Assembly (NCBI RefSeq): GCF_045310675.1
Contig: NZ_JBJHZZ010000015.1
Coordinates: 1-64,000 of the forward strand
Length of the DNA: 64,000 bases
From: Clostridium_AT stratigraminis
GTDB lineage: Bacteria > Bacillota > Clostridia > Clostridiales > Clostridiaceae
Direction of reading: 5' to 3'
The notes below the pieces were generated by a model that saw only the letters and a program-made list of their open reading frames with translations, did no database searches and was not told the DNA's origin. The position numbers were made by a program, and so were the translations under genes. The first letter of the stretch is position 1, and each line of letters begins with the position of its first letter. Of the stretch, positions 25,363 to 33,173 are shown in pieces.

Positions 25363-25773
25363 CTACTTAAATAAGTAAAGGTCGATATCAATATCAGTTT
25401 CGGTTTCATAACAGAATTTAATAATCTCTCTGCTTGGTGCTAAAGCTGGTGTTGGTTCGTTAATATATAGTTTAGGAACGACCTCCAAAACAAATGATAC
25501 ACCATATTTCATTTTGATATCTTTTAGTAATGAAATTTTAGGCTTTAAATTAACAATTGTATTCACCATTTGATTTTCAGTAATAACATCATAAAGGTCA
25601 CATTGTCCATATTCCCATAGTGCAAAGTCATAAAAACTCTTTGTAACTGGTCTCTTATCACCAATCTTCCAACATCTTGAAGGAGTTAACTCTAAAATTT
25701 CAGTTATTTCATCAGGATTAAAGTTCCCTTTAATTGCAAAATAAGTATAGCAACTATTTTTTGTTTTCTCCAT
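25363..25773 (-). CDS. DUF4279 family protein
   Basis: Start taken at ATG 25773 (MEKTKNSCYTYFAIKGNFNP) after GGGGGAAGG; seven more codons are open upstream. The pattern FNPDEITEILELTPSRCWKI, then GDKRP and ALWEYG, is the DUF4279 signature. The family is of unknown function and common in mobile and polymorphic-toxin contexts, where it may act in immunity (inference). It is in the first cassette after attI. Confidence 0.75.
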   Translation of the reverse strand: MEKTKNSCYTYFAIKGNFNPDEITEILELTPSRCWKIGDKRPVTKSFYDFALWEYGQCDLYDVITENQMVNTIVNLKPKISLLKDIKMKYGVSFVLEVVPKLYINEPTPALAPSREIIKFCYETETDIDIDLYLFK

Positions 25774-25867
25774 ATTACCTTCCCCCATAAACATAAATAA
25801 TTAAATTTCGCCATAGATTACTCTTGCAATTCTTTATAAGAAAATTTTTTCATTATATAAATCCATT

Positions 25868-26086
25868 CTATGCATCATTAAACTCCTTAGACAATGACTT
25901 CTTTGCCTTATATTTACTAGTAACCCTACGTTTGCTACCACTGCCTAGAGTCTTTCTTCTCCTTTGACATTCTTTGCATATATCTTTTAATCCCAATTTC
26001 CCTTTAGATGTTTTGTCAAAAAATTCTTCAGTTGCAGGTAAATTTCTTTTACAATCACAGCAAATCTTATGTTCAAAATTATCCAT
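25868..26086 (-). CDS. small zinc-ribbon-like protein (72 aa)
   Basis: Two CxxC pairs (ICCDCKRNLPA and ICKECQRRRK) bracket EEFFDKTSKGKLGLKD, the arrangement found at the N-terminus of some HNH endonuclease-like proteins and phage zinc-ribbon proteins. The HNH residues themselves are absent and the tail is very basic. Probably a nucleic-acid-binding protein. It is the gene closest to attI, where an array-driving promoter would act most strongly. Confidence 0.6.
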   Translation of the reverse strand: MDNFEHKICCDCKRNLPATEEFFDKTSKGKLGLKDICKECQRRRKTLGSGSKRRVTSKYKAKKSLSKEFNDA

Positions 26087-26235
26087 AAGAATCTTTGTAA
26101 CCCTCCTTCCGAATGCTATCTTTGAAATAATCTGACATTAGTCTAATAAACTTACATTAGGACACAATACTTTACTTATATGACTCAGATCCTTAAATTT
26201 AATGTTTCCTCCAAATTCGCACTTTTTTCAAAAGG

Positions 26236-26351
26236 ATTTCAGTTAACTATCAAATAAACGACCCTGTCGTTTTATACCTTTAATAAATAGGAGTTTATGA
26301 CGTTTATGTCCGGTAATAAACCTTTGGCAGTATCTAGCCTATCCTTATAAT
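26236..26351 (-). other. candidate attI site at the head of the cassette array
   Basis: Between the recombinase stop and the first cassette. The junction core on the minus strand is GATAGTTAACTG (about 26250-26239). The first cassette's end is the same AAAGGATTTCAGTTAAC that precedes attC20, so the boundary lies at G|TTAAC. No attC arms are present on the recombinase side, as expected for attI. That side has a tandem 9-bp direct repeat (GTTTATGAC, GTTTATGTC at 26293-26310) and a perfect hairpin AAACGAC/GTCGTTT (26256-26272). Either could be a recombinase-binding site; the hairpin could also be a weak terminator of the recombinase gene. Confidence 0.55.
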
Positions 26352-27404
26352 TTACTTTTTTAACATTTTATCCAGGGGACTTTGTATGTTGGATATATTC
26401 TTTTGTGTAACATGAGTATATATTTCTGTAGTTTTGGAGCTAGAATGACCAAGAAGTTCTTGAATATACCTTAAATCTATTCCACTTTCAAGAAGATTTG
26501 TTGCAAAGGAATGACGGAGGCTATGTACCGAAACCTTCTTGGTTATTTTTGCTAGGCTGCATGCATTTTCAAATATTCTTTGAACTGTTCTTTCTGTAAT
26601 ATATTCATCTTCATCTTGTCCGGGAAAAAGCCACTTTTCTGGCCTAAATAATTTGTAGTATTTTCTAAGTTGATCTAGGGCAATTTCTGATAGAACTGTA
26701 TATCTGTCCTTTGAACCTTTTCCTTGCACTACATGGATAAGCATTCTTTGACTGTCTATATCTTCTGTTTTCAGCTTTACAACTTCTCCTACTCTTAGGC
26801 CTGCTGAATATATTAAAAACAGAATTGTCTTATGTTTTTCATTCTTTAGTGCAGAAAGTATTTTTGATACTTCTTGAAAGCTTAAAACATTTGGCAGCTT
26901 GTTTTCTTTCTTTGGTCTTTTTATAAAACTTATATTTTTATCTTGCTTTAATACATCATTGCATAAGAATTTTATAGAACTAATGGATTGATTTACATAT
27001 GAGTGTGATACCTTTTGGTCTTCAAGCAGAAATAGTATATATCTTTTTACATCTCCTGTAGTGAATTCCTGTAAATTTACATTTAGAAAGCTTGAGAATC
27101 TTTTAATATGCGAAATGTAGGATTTTCTTGTTTTAAAGCTATAGCCTTTAAGTTTTATTTCTTCATCCATCAAATTAATGATGCTTTGATTTTGTGGGTT
27201 ATCCTCAAAATCTATATTTACTTGTTCATTTTTAAATAGTTCTTTTAAAATGTTTAGATTTTCTTCTGTAAAAGGTACAGTCCATATTCTTTTGTCAGGA
27301 TTCCATTTATAGAACTTTTGACTTTTAATTTTTGCTACTCTTACTTGAGAATATTCAAAGGAAATTGCTAATTCATCTTTTAGTTTTGCTATATTTATTG
27401 TCAC
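26352..27404 (-). CDS. tyrosine recombinase, proposed cassette integrase
   Basis: The 350-aa protein starts at GTG 27404 (AAGGGG upstream). An N-terminal extra domain (1-68, with KFYKWNPDKRIWTVPFT) precedes the SAM-like core-binding domain (about 73-165) and the catalytic domain. All catalytic residues are visible: R204 (AGLRVGE), K232 (GKGSKDR), H294 and R297 (HSLRHSFAT), H320 (LGH) and Y329 (IYTHV). The C-terminus QSPLDKMLKK resembles RSPLD of IntI1, and GKGSKDR is identical. However, only 62 residues separate K232 from H294 (about 106 in IntI1), so the IntI-specific insertion is absent and by sequence it is XerC/D-like. It stands at the array head, transcribed toward the cassettes. Confidence 0.85.
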   Translation of the reverse strand: MTINIAKLKDELAISFEYSQVRVAKIKSQKFYKWNPDKRIWTVPFTEENLNILKELFKNEQVNIDFEDNPQNQSIINLMDEEIKLKGYSFKTRKSYISHIKRFSSFLNVNLQEFTTGDVKRYILFLLEDQKVSHSYVNQSISSIKFLCNDVLKQDKNISFIKRPKKENKLPNVLSFQEVSKILSALKNEKHKTILFLIYSAGLRVGEVVKLKTEDIDSQRMLIHVVQGKGSKDRYTVLSEIALDQLRKYYKLFRPEKWLFPGQDEDEYITERTVQRIFENACSLAKITKKVSVHSLRHSFATNLLESGIDLRYIQELLGHSSSKTTEIYTHVTQKNISNIQSPLDKMLKK

Positions 27405-27431
27405 GGTTATACCCCTTTTTAAAAATTATGA

Positions 27432-27473
27432 GAATCTATGTTCCTATAAAAAGTATCTCCGTAACTTAACTAT
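27432..27473 (-). promoter_or_regulatory. recombinase promoter region with possible LexA-like box
   Basis: The minus strand has GGTATAATA as a -10 element about 65 bp upstream of the GTG start; the -35 is weak. Between it and the start lies GAACATAGATTC (27443-27432), one base from the Firmicute LexA pattern GAACnnnnGTTC. Proteobacterial intI genes are SOS-controlled, so this is worth a test, but one imperfect box is weak evidence. Confidence 0.35.
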
Positions 27474-27483
27474 ATTATACCAT

Positions 27484-27722
27484 TTATTTGGTTTTATTAC
27501 ATTAATTATTATGCTTGTACTATTTCATTACAATTATCAATAAACTTTTAATTATCGGTGACGTTTAGCTATTTTATAATTACCATATGAAGAAATTTAT
27601 GAAGCCTTTATTATTTCCAAGTTTATATTGCTTTTACAAAGAAAATATATCTTTAAAAATTTTCATGAAGATATCATAAATTTGTTGTGAGATTTATAAT
27701 CTTGATAATTATTTTAACAAAT
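27484..27722. other. AT-rich intergenic region, no gene seen
   Basis: About 240 bp between the recombinase promoter and the kamE terminator. No frame with a credible start, no attC and no obvious repeat. It is the boundary between accessory and conserved DNA. Confidence 0.6.
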
Positions 27723-27723
27723 A

Positions 27724-27763
27724 AAAATATCTCCAGAAATGCTTTTATTCTGGAGATATTTTT
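27724..27763 (-). terminator. terminator of the lysine-fermentation operon
   Basis: Perfect stem AAAATATCTCCAGAA with TTCTGGAGATATTTTT around a 9-nt loop, about 57 bp after the kamE stop. T-runs on both sides make it bidirectional. Confidence 0.85.
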
Positions 27764-27819
27764 CAATCTTTATATTATTGATTTTTCAAATATACTATAT
27801 ATATTTAATTTATATATAA

Positions 27820-28608
27820 TTATATTAATCCTCTATTAACCATTTCAGTAACTGCAAAGGTTGCTACGTCATCTGCGTATTTTGCTGGGCCGAAGCCTGC
27901 ATCGTAGCCTAGCTCTTTGGCTAACTCGTGAGTTATTCTTGGACCGCCGCAGATTAGAATTATTTTATCTCTAAGGCCTTCTGCCTCTAAAAGCTCTACT
28001 AGGTTTGTGAGGTTTTGAACGTGTACATTTTTTTGAGTTACTGTTTGAGATACTAGAAGTATATCAGCCTTTAAATCAATTGCCTTTTTGATAAATTCCT
28101 CGTTGGGAACCTGGCTGCCTAGATTATAGGCTTCTATCATGTCGTATCTTTCAAGGCCATAATGCCCTGCAAAGCCTTTCATGTTCATTATTGCATCTAT
28201 ACCAACGGTGTGAGCATCTGTGCCTGTGCTTGCCCCAATAATAACTACCTTTCGTTTTATGCTTTCTCTAATGTACTCATTGGTTTCTTCCATGCCCATT
28301 GCATGAACATCAACGGATTGAACCTTTATGGAATCATAATCTATGGTTTCATTTAAGCTGCCGTAAACTACAAAGAAGGTGAACTCCTTGTCAAGTGCTG
28401 AGTGGTGAGCTACAGAAGGCTCCTGAAGTCCCATTTTTTTTGCTAAAAGCTTTGCAGCCTCTACTGCCTTGTCACCATCTGGAACTGGAAGGGTAAAGCT
28501 TACTTGAACCTTTCCATCGTTCATGGTGTCTCCGTAGGGCCTTACTTTAGTTAAATCTAAGGTTTGATCATAGTCTCTTTTTTCAGTTGAATATAGTCCT
28601 CCGCTCAT
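27820..28608 (-). CDS. kamE: beta-lysine 5,6-aminomutase, beta subunit
   Basis: The 262-aa B12-binding subunit. D131-A-H133-T-V-G136 is the base-off cobalamin motif, with H133 the cobalt ligand, and K144 (MNMKG) is the lysine that holds PLP in the resting enzyme; both match the known numbering. With KamD it moves the amino group of beta-lysine from C6 to C5, giving 3,5-diaminohexanoate. It is the last gene of the operon, two bases after kamD, and a terminator follows. Confidence 0.95.
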   Translation of the reverse strand: MSGGLYSTEKRDYDQTLDLTKVRPYGDTMNDGKVQVSFTLPVPDGDKAVEAAKLLAKKMGLQEPSVAHHSALDKEFTFFVVYGSLNETIDYDSIKVQSVDVHAMGMEETNEYIRESIKRKVVIIGASTGTDAHTVGIDAIMNMKGFAGHYGLERYDMIEAYNLGSQVPNEEFIKKAIDLKADILLVSQTVTQKNVHVQNLTNLVELLEAEGLRDKIILICGGPRITHELAKELGYDAGFGPAKYADDVATFAVTEMVNRGLI

Positions 28609-28610
28609 GT

Positions 28611-30185
28611 TTACACCTCCCTTTTAGTATTATTTTCATTATTAAGCATAAGCTCTATGAATGGATTAAAGTATTCTTTTTGCTTTTCAACTACTCCATC
28701 TAAGCCTTTTCCGCCGTCTATTGGTCTTTTTATTCCTGCAAATATTCCTTTTTCTAAGGTTTTAAATAGGCCAAGACCTTCTATTTCCTTTAATAGATCT
28801 GAGGCCTTTCCTAATACTTCATTAGCTCTATTTTGTATTATTCCGCCTTCTTTAAAGCTTATTTCTTCTCCTAAATCTGCCATGGTATTGAAAATGTAGC
28901 TTGCATTTTCAATAGATAACGCTCTATCAGACATAAATGGAGTATGAAGTGCCTCTGTAAGCATGCCTAATAAATGCAGCCTTTGATTTGTCATTATAGT
29001 TACCATGTTAAATAATGCATCTTGAACATGACCCTTAAATATATTGCCAGTCATAAATTTAGTTGGAGGCATATATTTAAGTGGTGCTTTAGGGAATATC
29101 TCTCTAGCCATTTGTGCCTGTGCTAGCTCAAATAAAAATCCATTTTTCTCCTCTGGATTAATTTCAAAGGCATGGCCAAGGCCCATTTGTTCCTCTGGAA
29201 GCCCTGCCAAAACTGCAAACTGCTCATTTATAAATTGTGAAGCAAGTACTGTGTGAGCCTCTTCTACAGCATCAGCAGTGGTTAAATAGTTGTCTTCCCC
29301 TGTATTTATTATAACGCCAGCAAAGCCATTTATTATCCTTGAAAAATATTGGTCTACAATTGTTCTCTTCATATTAATATCTCTAAATAAGATTCCATAA
29401 AGAGCATCATTTAGCATAACATCTAATCTTTCTAATGCACCCATAGCTGCAATTTCCGGCATACATAGCCCAGAACAGTAATTGCAAAGTCTTATATATC
29501 TACCTAGCTCCTCACCTACCTCATCAAGTGCCTTTCTCATAAGATAGAAGTTTTCTTGAGTTGCAAAGGTGCCTCCAAAGCCTTCTGTTGTTGCACCATA
29601 TGGAACATAATCTAAAAGACTTTGTCCAGTTGTTCTAATAACAGCTATAATGTCAGCACCCTGCTTTGCTGCTGCAACTGCTTGAGTTATATCTTCATAA
29701 ATATTACCTGTTGCAACTATTACATAAAGATAGGGTCCTTTTTTATCTCCAAATCTGTCTAAGTATTCTTCTCTCTTTGCTCTGTTGCCTTTAATCCTTA
29801 TTACTGTTTCCTTTGCAATTGAATTTACAGCCATTTTTATTTCAAAGGAATCTGCCATTGGAAGCTTTGTTAAATCTAGTTCTCCTTTTGAAACCTTAAG
29901 GGCAATTTCCTGAGGAGAAAGCTTTGTATTTACCATGGCATTTCCTATAAAAACAGCTGCTCCTATACTTAATCCATTACCATTTTTAATATTTTCTACT
30001 ACTACATTTGGAAGAGGAACCCCAACTTCATCTACCCCGTCTATTCCTAATAGTCTGCAGATAGTTCTTTCTACTGCCACAGTTGTATGCTTATCAATAA
30101 ATTCCTGTGTTTCAAGTGCAATATTTTTAGCTGAAAGTCTGCCCCTTTGCACTAAGTCAAAGTTTAAATTTAATTTACCTTCCAT
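28611..30185 (-). CDS. kamD: beta-lysine 5,6-aminomutase, alpha subunit
   Basis: The about 525-aa TIM-barrel subunit that binds PLP and the substrate. It begins LNLDFDLVQRGRLSAKNIAL-like (here LNFDLVQRGRLSAKN) and contains GPYLYVIVATGNIYEDITQA and YGATTEGFGGTFATQ, characteristic of KamD. I prefer the ATG at 30185, after GGGGGG, to the in-frame ATG two codons earlier. It works as an alpha2beta2 complex with KamE; adenosylcobalamin radical chemistry inactivates it over time, which explains the reactivation genes upstream. Confidence 0.95.
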   Translation of the reverse strand: MEGKLNLNFDLVQRGRLSAKNIALETQEFIDKHTTVAVERTICRLLGIDGVDEVGVPLPNVVVENIKNGNGLSIGAAVFIGNAMVNTKLSPQEIALKVSKGELDLTKLPMADSFEIKMAVNSIAKETVIRIKGNRAKREEYLDRFGDKKGPYLYVIVATGNIYEDITQAVAAAKQGADIIAVIRTTGQSLLDYVPYGATTEGFGGTFATQENFYLMRKALDEVGEELGRYIRLCNYCSGLCMPEIAAMGALERLDVMLNDALYGILFRDINMKRTIVDQYFSRIINGFAGVIINTGEDNYLTTADAVEEAHTVLASQFINEQFAVLAGLPEEQMGLGHAFEINPEEKNGFLFELAQAQMAREIFPKAPLKYMPPTKFMTGNIFKGHVQDALFNMVTIMTNQRLHLLGMLTEALHTPFMSDRALSIENASYIFNTMADLGEEISFKEGGIIQNRANEVLGKASDLLKEIEGLGLFKTLEKGIFAGIKRPIDGGKGLDGVVEKQKEYFNPFIELMLNNENNTKREV

Positions 30186-30409
30186 GAACATCCCCCCGAT
30201 AATTTTTACTCATTTAAATTGTTATATTATTAATGAAATTTACTTTTCTTTTAATCAAGATTTTATTTATTATTAAATAAGAAATTATAATTTAAGTTTT
30301 TAATTTTAATTAAATAAAGCATTATTATAAGCAATGTTTTTATTCTTGTAATTAAGTAAAACTCTTATTTACATTAAGGTATTAATAATATTTAAGTTTG
30401 CTAATAGTA

Positions 30410-31909
30410 TTAATCTTCGACATAGAACTTTTTAGCTATATCTATAACTTCCTCTTGAAGTCCAAGTAGAATTGATATATTAAGTGCATCCTTTGGAACC
30501 TCATTCTGTACTGATACCATTTCTAGCTTGTATTCCATGTGCTCTTGAATAATATCAATTGATTTCATTTTATTTAGATTAATTTTAGTTTTAAGAACAT
30601 TAAAATCCATGTTTTTTAGCCCGACTACCTGATAATGCGTCATGGTATCATCAATTGTGCCATCATAATGAGTAGAGATAAGGCTAATGGAATTCTGTGT
30701 ATTTAAATACTTGCATAAGGATTTAACTAAGTAATAGCCTTCTTTAGGGTTTGTGCCTCTTGCAAATTCATCAAGGGCAACAAAACCAGTTTCTTTTTTT
30801 ATTGAGCTTAATACTTCCTTTAATTTAACTATTTCTGCTCCAAAGGTACTTAAACCTTGTGAAACAGACTGCAGGTCATCTGAAATAAAGTATATAAAAT
30901 TTAAAATTGGAAATTGTGCCTCTTTTGCAAACACATAAAAGCCACATTGTCCAAGCATTAGGTTAAGTACAAGAGTTTTCAAGGCAATGGACTTTCCGCC
31001 CATATTTGCACCTGTAATTACTGTTGTTCCATTTTTAAGCTCAATGGATAAGGGAGTAAAAATCTTATTTTTCCTTGCCAGATGCTCTGTAACCTCAGGA
31101 TTTATCATGTCTTTAAAGCTTATTCCCATTGAATCTTTTATTTCTGGCTTTACTGCATTATATTTTACTGTAAGCTTAGCTTTTGACATTAGAAAATCTA
31201 ATTTACCTATGGATTTTATATTTTCCATTAATATTAAAGCATAACCAGAAAGACTTTCAGTAAGCTGCCTTCTGATTCTAAGTTCTTCGGCCTCCTCTAA
31301 AAGTACAGTATTAAGCCTTTCTTCCTTTAGTAACTTAATTTTTTCTTCATTATTTTCCTTATATATTAGTTCCTCTAATTTTCTTTTTTCAGCTCTTATA
31401 TTTTTAAGTATTTCAGAATAGCTATCATATATATAAAAGGTAGGTATTTTCTTCCCTTCTGGATCTAAAATTCTAAGCACTTCATTTAAGCTTGTAAATT
31501 TTATAGTTTTAATATTCACCTTTAGTGATTTATAGGCTTCTATTAATTCCTCCATTAAAATGGAAAAATACTTTATTTCATAAAGCTCTACATCATCTAA
31601 GGTAATATTTTCACTGCATCTTTTTACTGTGTTTCTAAGGTCTTTTACTCTGCAAAATACTCTCTCTATTTCTCCTATGGCCTTTTCATTTTTTCTAAGA
31701 GCGTTACGCATGATTTCAATGTTGTTAAATTCATCCCTTAATTTGTTTTCTTCTGAGCTTTTAAAGGGTCTTATATTTTTCTTTTCTTCTATTCCAAAGG
31801 CCGTCATTATTTCTAAATTATCTATTATAAAAGAAAACCCAACTTGTTTTCTCTGTTCGCTATCTAAAAATTTAACCTTAATCCCCTCCTGTATTCCTAA
31901 TATGCACAT
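30410..31909 (-). CDS. kamC: MutS-related ATPase, KamC of the lysine aminomutase reactivation system
   Basis: The 499-aa protein ends in a MutS-type ATPase domain. The Walker A motif TGANMGGKSIALKT lies near residue 305; VALDEFARGTNPKEG and SLISTHYDG give Walker B and the switch His. The clamp and mismatch-recognition domains of MutS are lacking. In lysine fermenters kamB-kamC sit between kamA and kamDE, and the pair is proposed to reactivate B12-damaged 5,6-aminomutase. Starts 20 bp after kamB; the exact start is uncertain (frame opens at ATG 31909, AGGAGGGG lies inside the frame). Confidence 0.85.
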   Translation of the reverse strand: MCILGIQEGIKVKFLDSEQRKQVGFSFIIDNLEIMTAFGIEEKKNIRPFKSSEENKLRDEFNNIEIMRNALRKNEKAIGEIERVFCRVKDLRNTVKRCSENITLDDVELYEIKYFSILMEELIEAYKSLKVNIKTIKFTSLNEVLRILDPEGKKIPTFYIYDSYSEILKNIRAEKRKLEELIYKENNEEKIKLLKEERLNTVLLEEAEELRIRRQLTESLSGYALILMENIKSIGKLDFLMSKAKLTVKYNAVKPEIKDSMGISFKDMINPEVTEHLARKNKIFTPLSIELKNGTTVITGANMGGKSIALKTLVLNLMLGQCGFYVFAKEAQFPILNFIYFISDDLQSVSQGLSTFGAEIVKLKEVLSSIKKETGFVALDEFARGTNPKEGYYLVKSLCKYLNTQNSISLISTHYDGTIDDTMTHYQVVGLKNMDFNVLKTKINLNKMKSIDIIQEHMEYKLEMVSVQNEVPKDALNISILLGLQEEVIDIAKKFYVED

Positions 31910-31929
31910 AAAGCTTTTTAACCTTCAAG

Positions 31930-32955
31930 TTATCCCATTAAATCAAACACAGGTAAAGCAATATTTTTTTGTAAAGTTTCAAGAAATAAGTCCTTATTAA
32001 ATTCATACCCAAATGGCGATTTTGGATTACAGGTCAAACATGTTAAATTGATACTCTCTAAAGACTTAATAACCCCCCCGAGTTTTAGAAGCCTATAGAG
32101 AGTATCCTTATTTATAAAAAGTTTCGTTCCGTCCTCTACTAGAAAAGTAATCCCCTTATACTTATCTGTAGATTTTATTATGTCTTCTATTAATTTATCC
32201 GTTACTACCCCTCTAATTAAAACATGGCTTACACCATCACCTAGGTTATCTACTATTTCCTTTGCACCTTCTAGTGATGTTTGCGCCTTTAAATCTCTTA
32301 TTCTCAAATCCTTGTATACAATTCCTATCCTTGCTTTAGAAAGCTCCTTTTCTACTATATTTATAATTGCTTTGCTTTCTTCTGCAGCAATGGATAGAAG
32401 ACTAACAGCATGTGCTGTTTTTTCTACTACCTTGCTCATACTTTTATTTAGGGATGCTCCAGTTGAAAGGATAGCAGCCTCTGTTACTGACGGTGAAGCT
32501 GTGGTCTTTCTGCTTAATGCCCCATCCACAATTATTTTTTCACATCCGTAGGTCTTAAGCCTATCACAAATTTGCTTCATATAGGCATTGATAGAAGGTC
32601 CCCCAAGCTCAACAAAACCATCACTTAAGGCTTTTGCTATTATCACTTCTCCCATAGGAGTATTTATATTGGTAGTTTCTAATATTTCCTTTGTAATATC
32701 CCCATTAAATAAACACTGTTTAGAAGTTGCTAGATAAGTGTCCCTTTTTATATATATTTTGGGCTTCTTTGTTTCAGTTACTCTATCTTCCTCTTCCCCA
32801 TCTCGTCCGATAGAGGTAAGACCAAGGGTTATATTGTTCCTGGTCTTATCTAAAATATAGTTTAAAGCTGTGGTTTTTCCCACATTTTTGTCCATTCCAA
32901 TTATAGATATTGTGTGGTAGTTTTTTATTCTATCTAATATATCAATCTTCCCCAT
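31930..32955 (-). CDS. kamB: KamB, P-loop partner of the lysine aminomutase reactivation system
   Basis: Start at ATG 32955 after GTGGGGG (a GTG four codons upstream is less likely). The N-terminus has a P-loop, ISIIGMDKNVGKTTALNYIL, close to nucleotide-binding metallochaperone-type NTPases. The rest is the conserved KamB body (LGLTSIGRDGEEEDRVTETK). It is predicted to act with KamC in exchanging damaged cobalamin; biochemical proof is limited. A long imperfect hairpin (33009-33081) precedes it. Confidence 0.85.
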   Translation of the reverse strand: MGKIDILDRIKNYHTISIIGMDKNVGKTTALNYILDKTRNNITLGLTSIGRDGEEEDRVTETKKPKIYIKRDTYLATSKQCLFNGDITKEILETTNINTPMGEVIIAKALSDGFVELGGPSINAYMKQICDRLKTYGCEKIIVDGALSRKTTASPSVTEAAILSTGASLNKSMSKVVEKTAHAVSLLSIAAEESKAIINIVEKELSKARIGIVYKDLRIRDLKAQTSLEGAKEIVDNLGDGVSHVLIRGVVTDKLIEDIIKSTDKYKGITFLVEDGTKLFINKDTLYRLLKLGGVIKSLESINLTCLTCNPKSPFGYEFNKDLFLETLQKNIALPVFDLMG

Positions 32956-33008
32956 GATATCCCCCACTTAGATCTATAATCTTTTTAAAACTATATGAGG
33001 CGGAATAC

Positions 33009-33081
33009 ACTGAAGAAACTGAAATTGCTGAAGGGATTTAATCCTTACCCTATTAATTCAGTGATTTCAGTATCCTTCAGT
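33009..33081 (-). other. intercistronic hairpin between kamA and kamB
   Basis: Three complementary blocks in register: ACTGAAG/CTTCAGT, ACTGAAAT/ATTTCAGT and CTGAA/TTCAG, with small internal loops. No T-run follows. It may stabilise the upstream mRNA or mark an RNase processing point that sets kamA expression apart from kamB-E. Confidence 0.6.
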
Positions 33082-33173
33082 TTGTATTTTTTCTTAAGCA
33101 TTTTAGTAGTTTAGTCTGAACAGTTATTCCTACGAGTGCTTCTACCACTTAAGAGAGTTCCACGTCTAAATAT

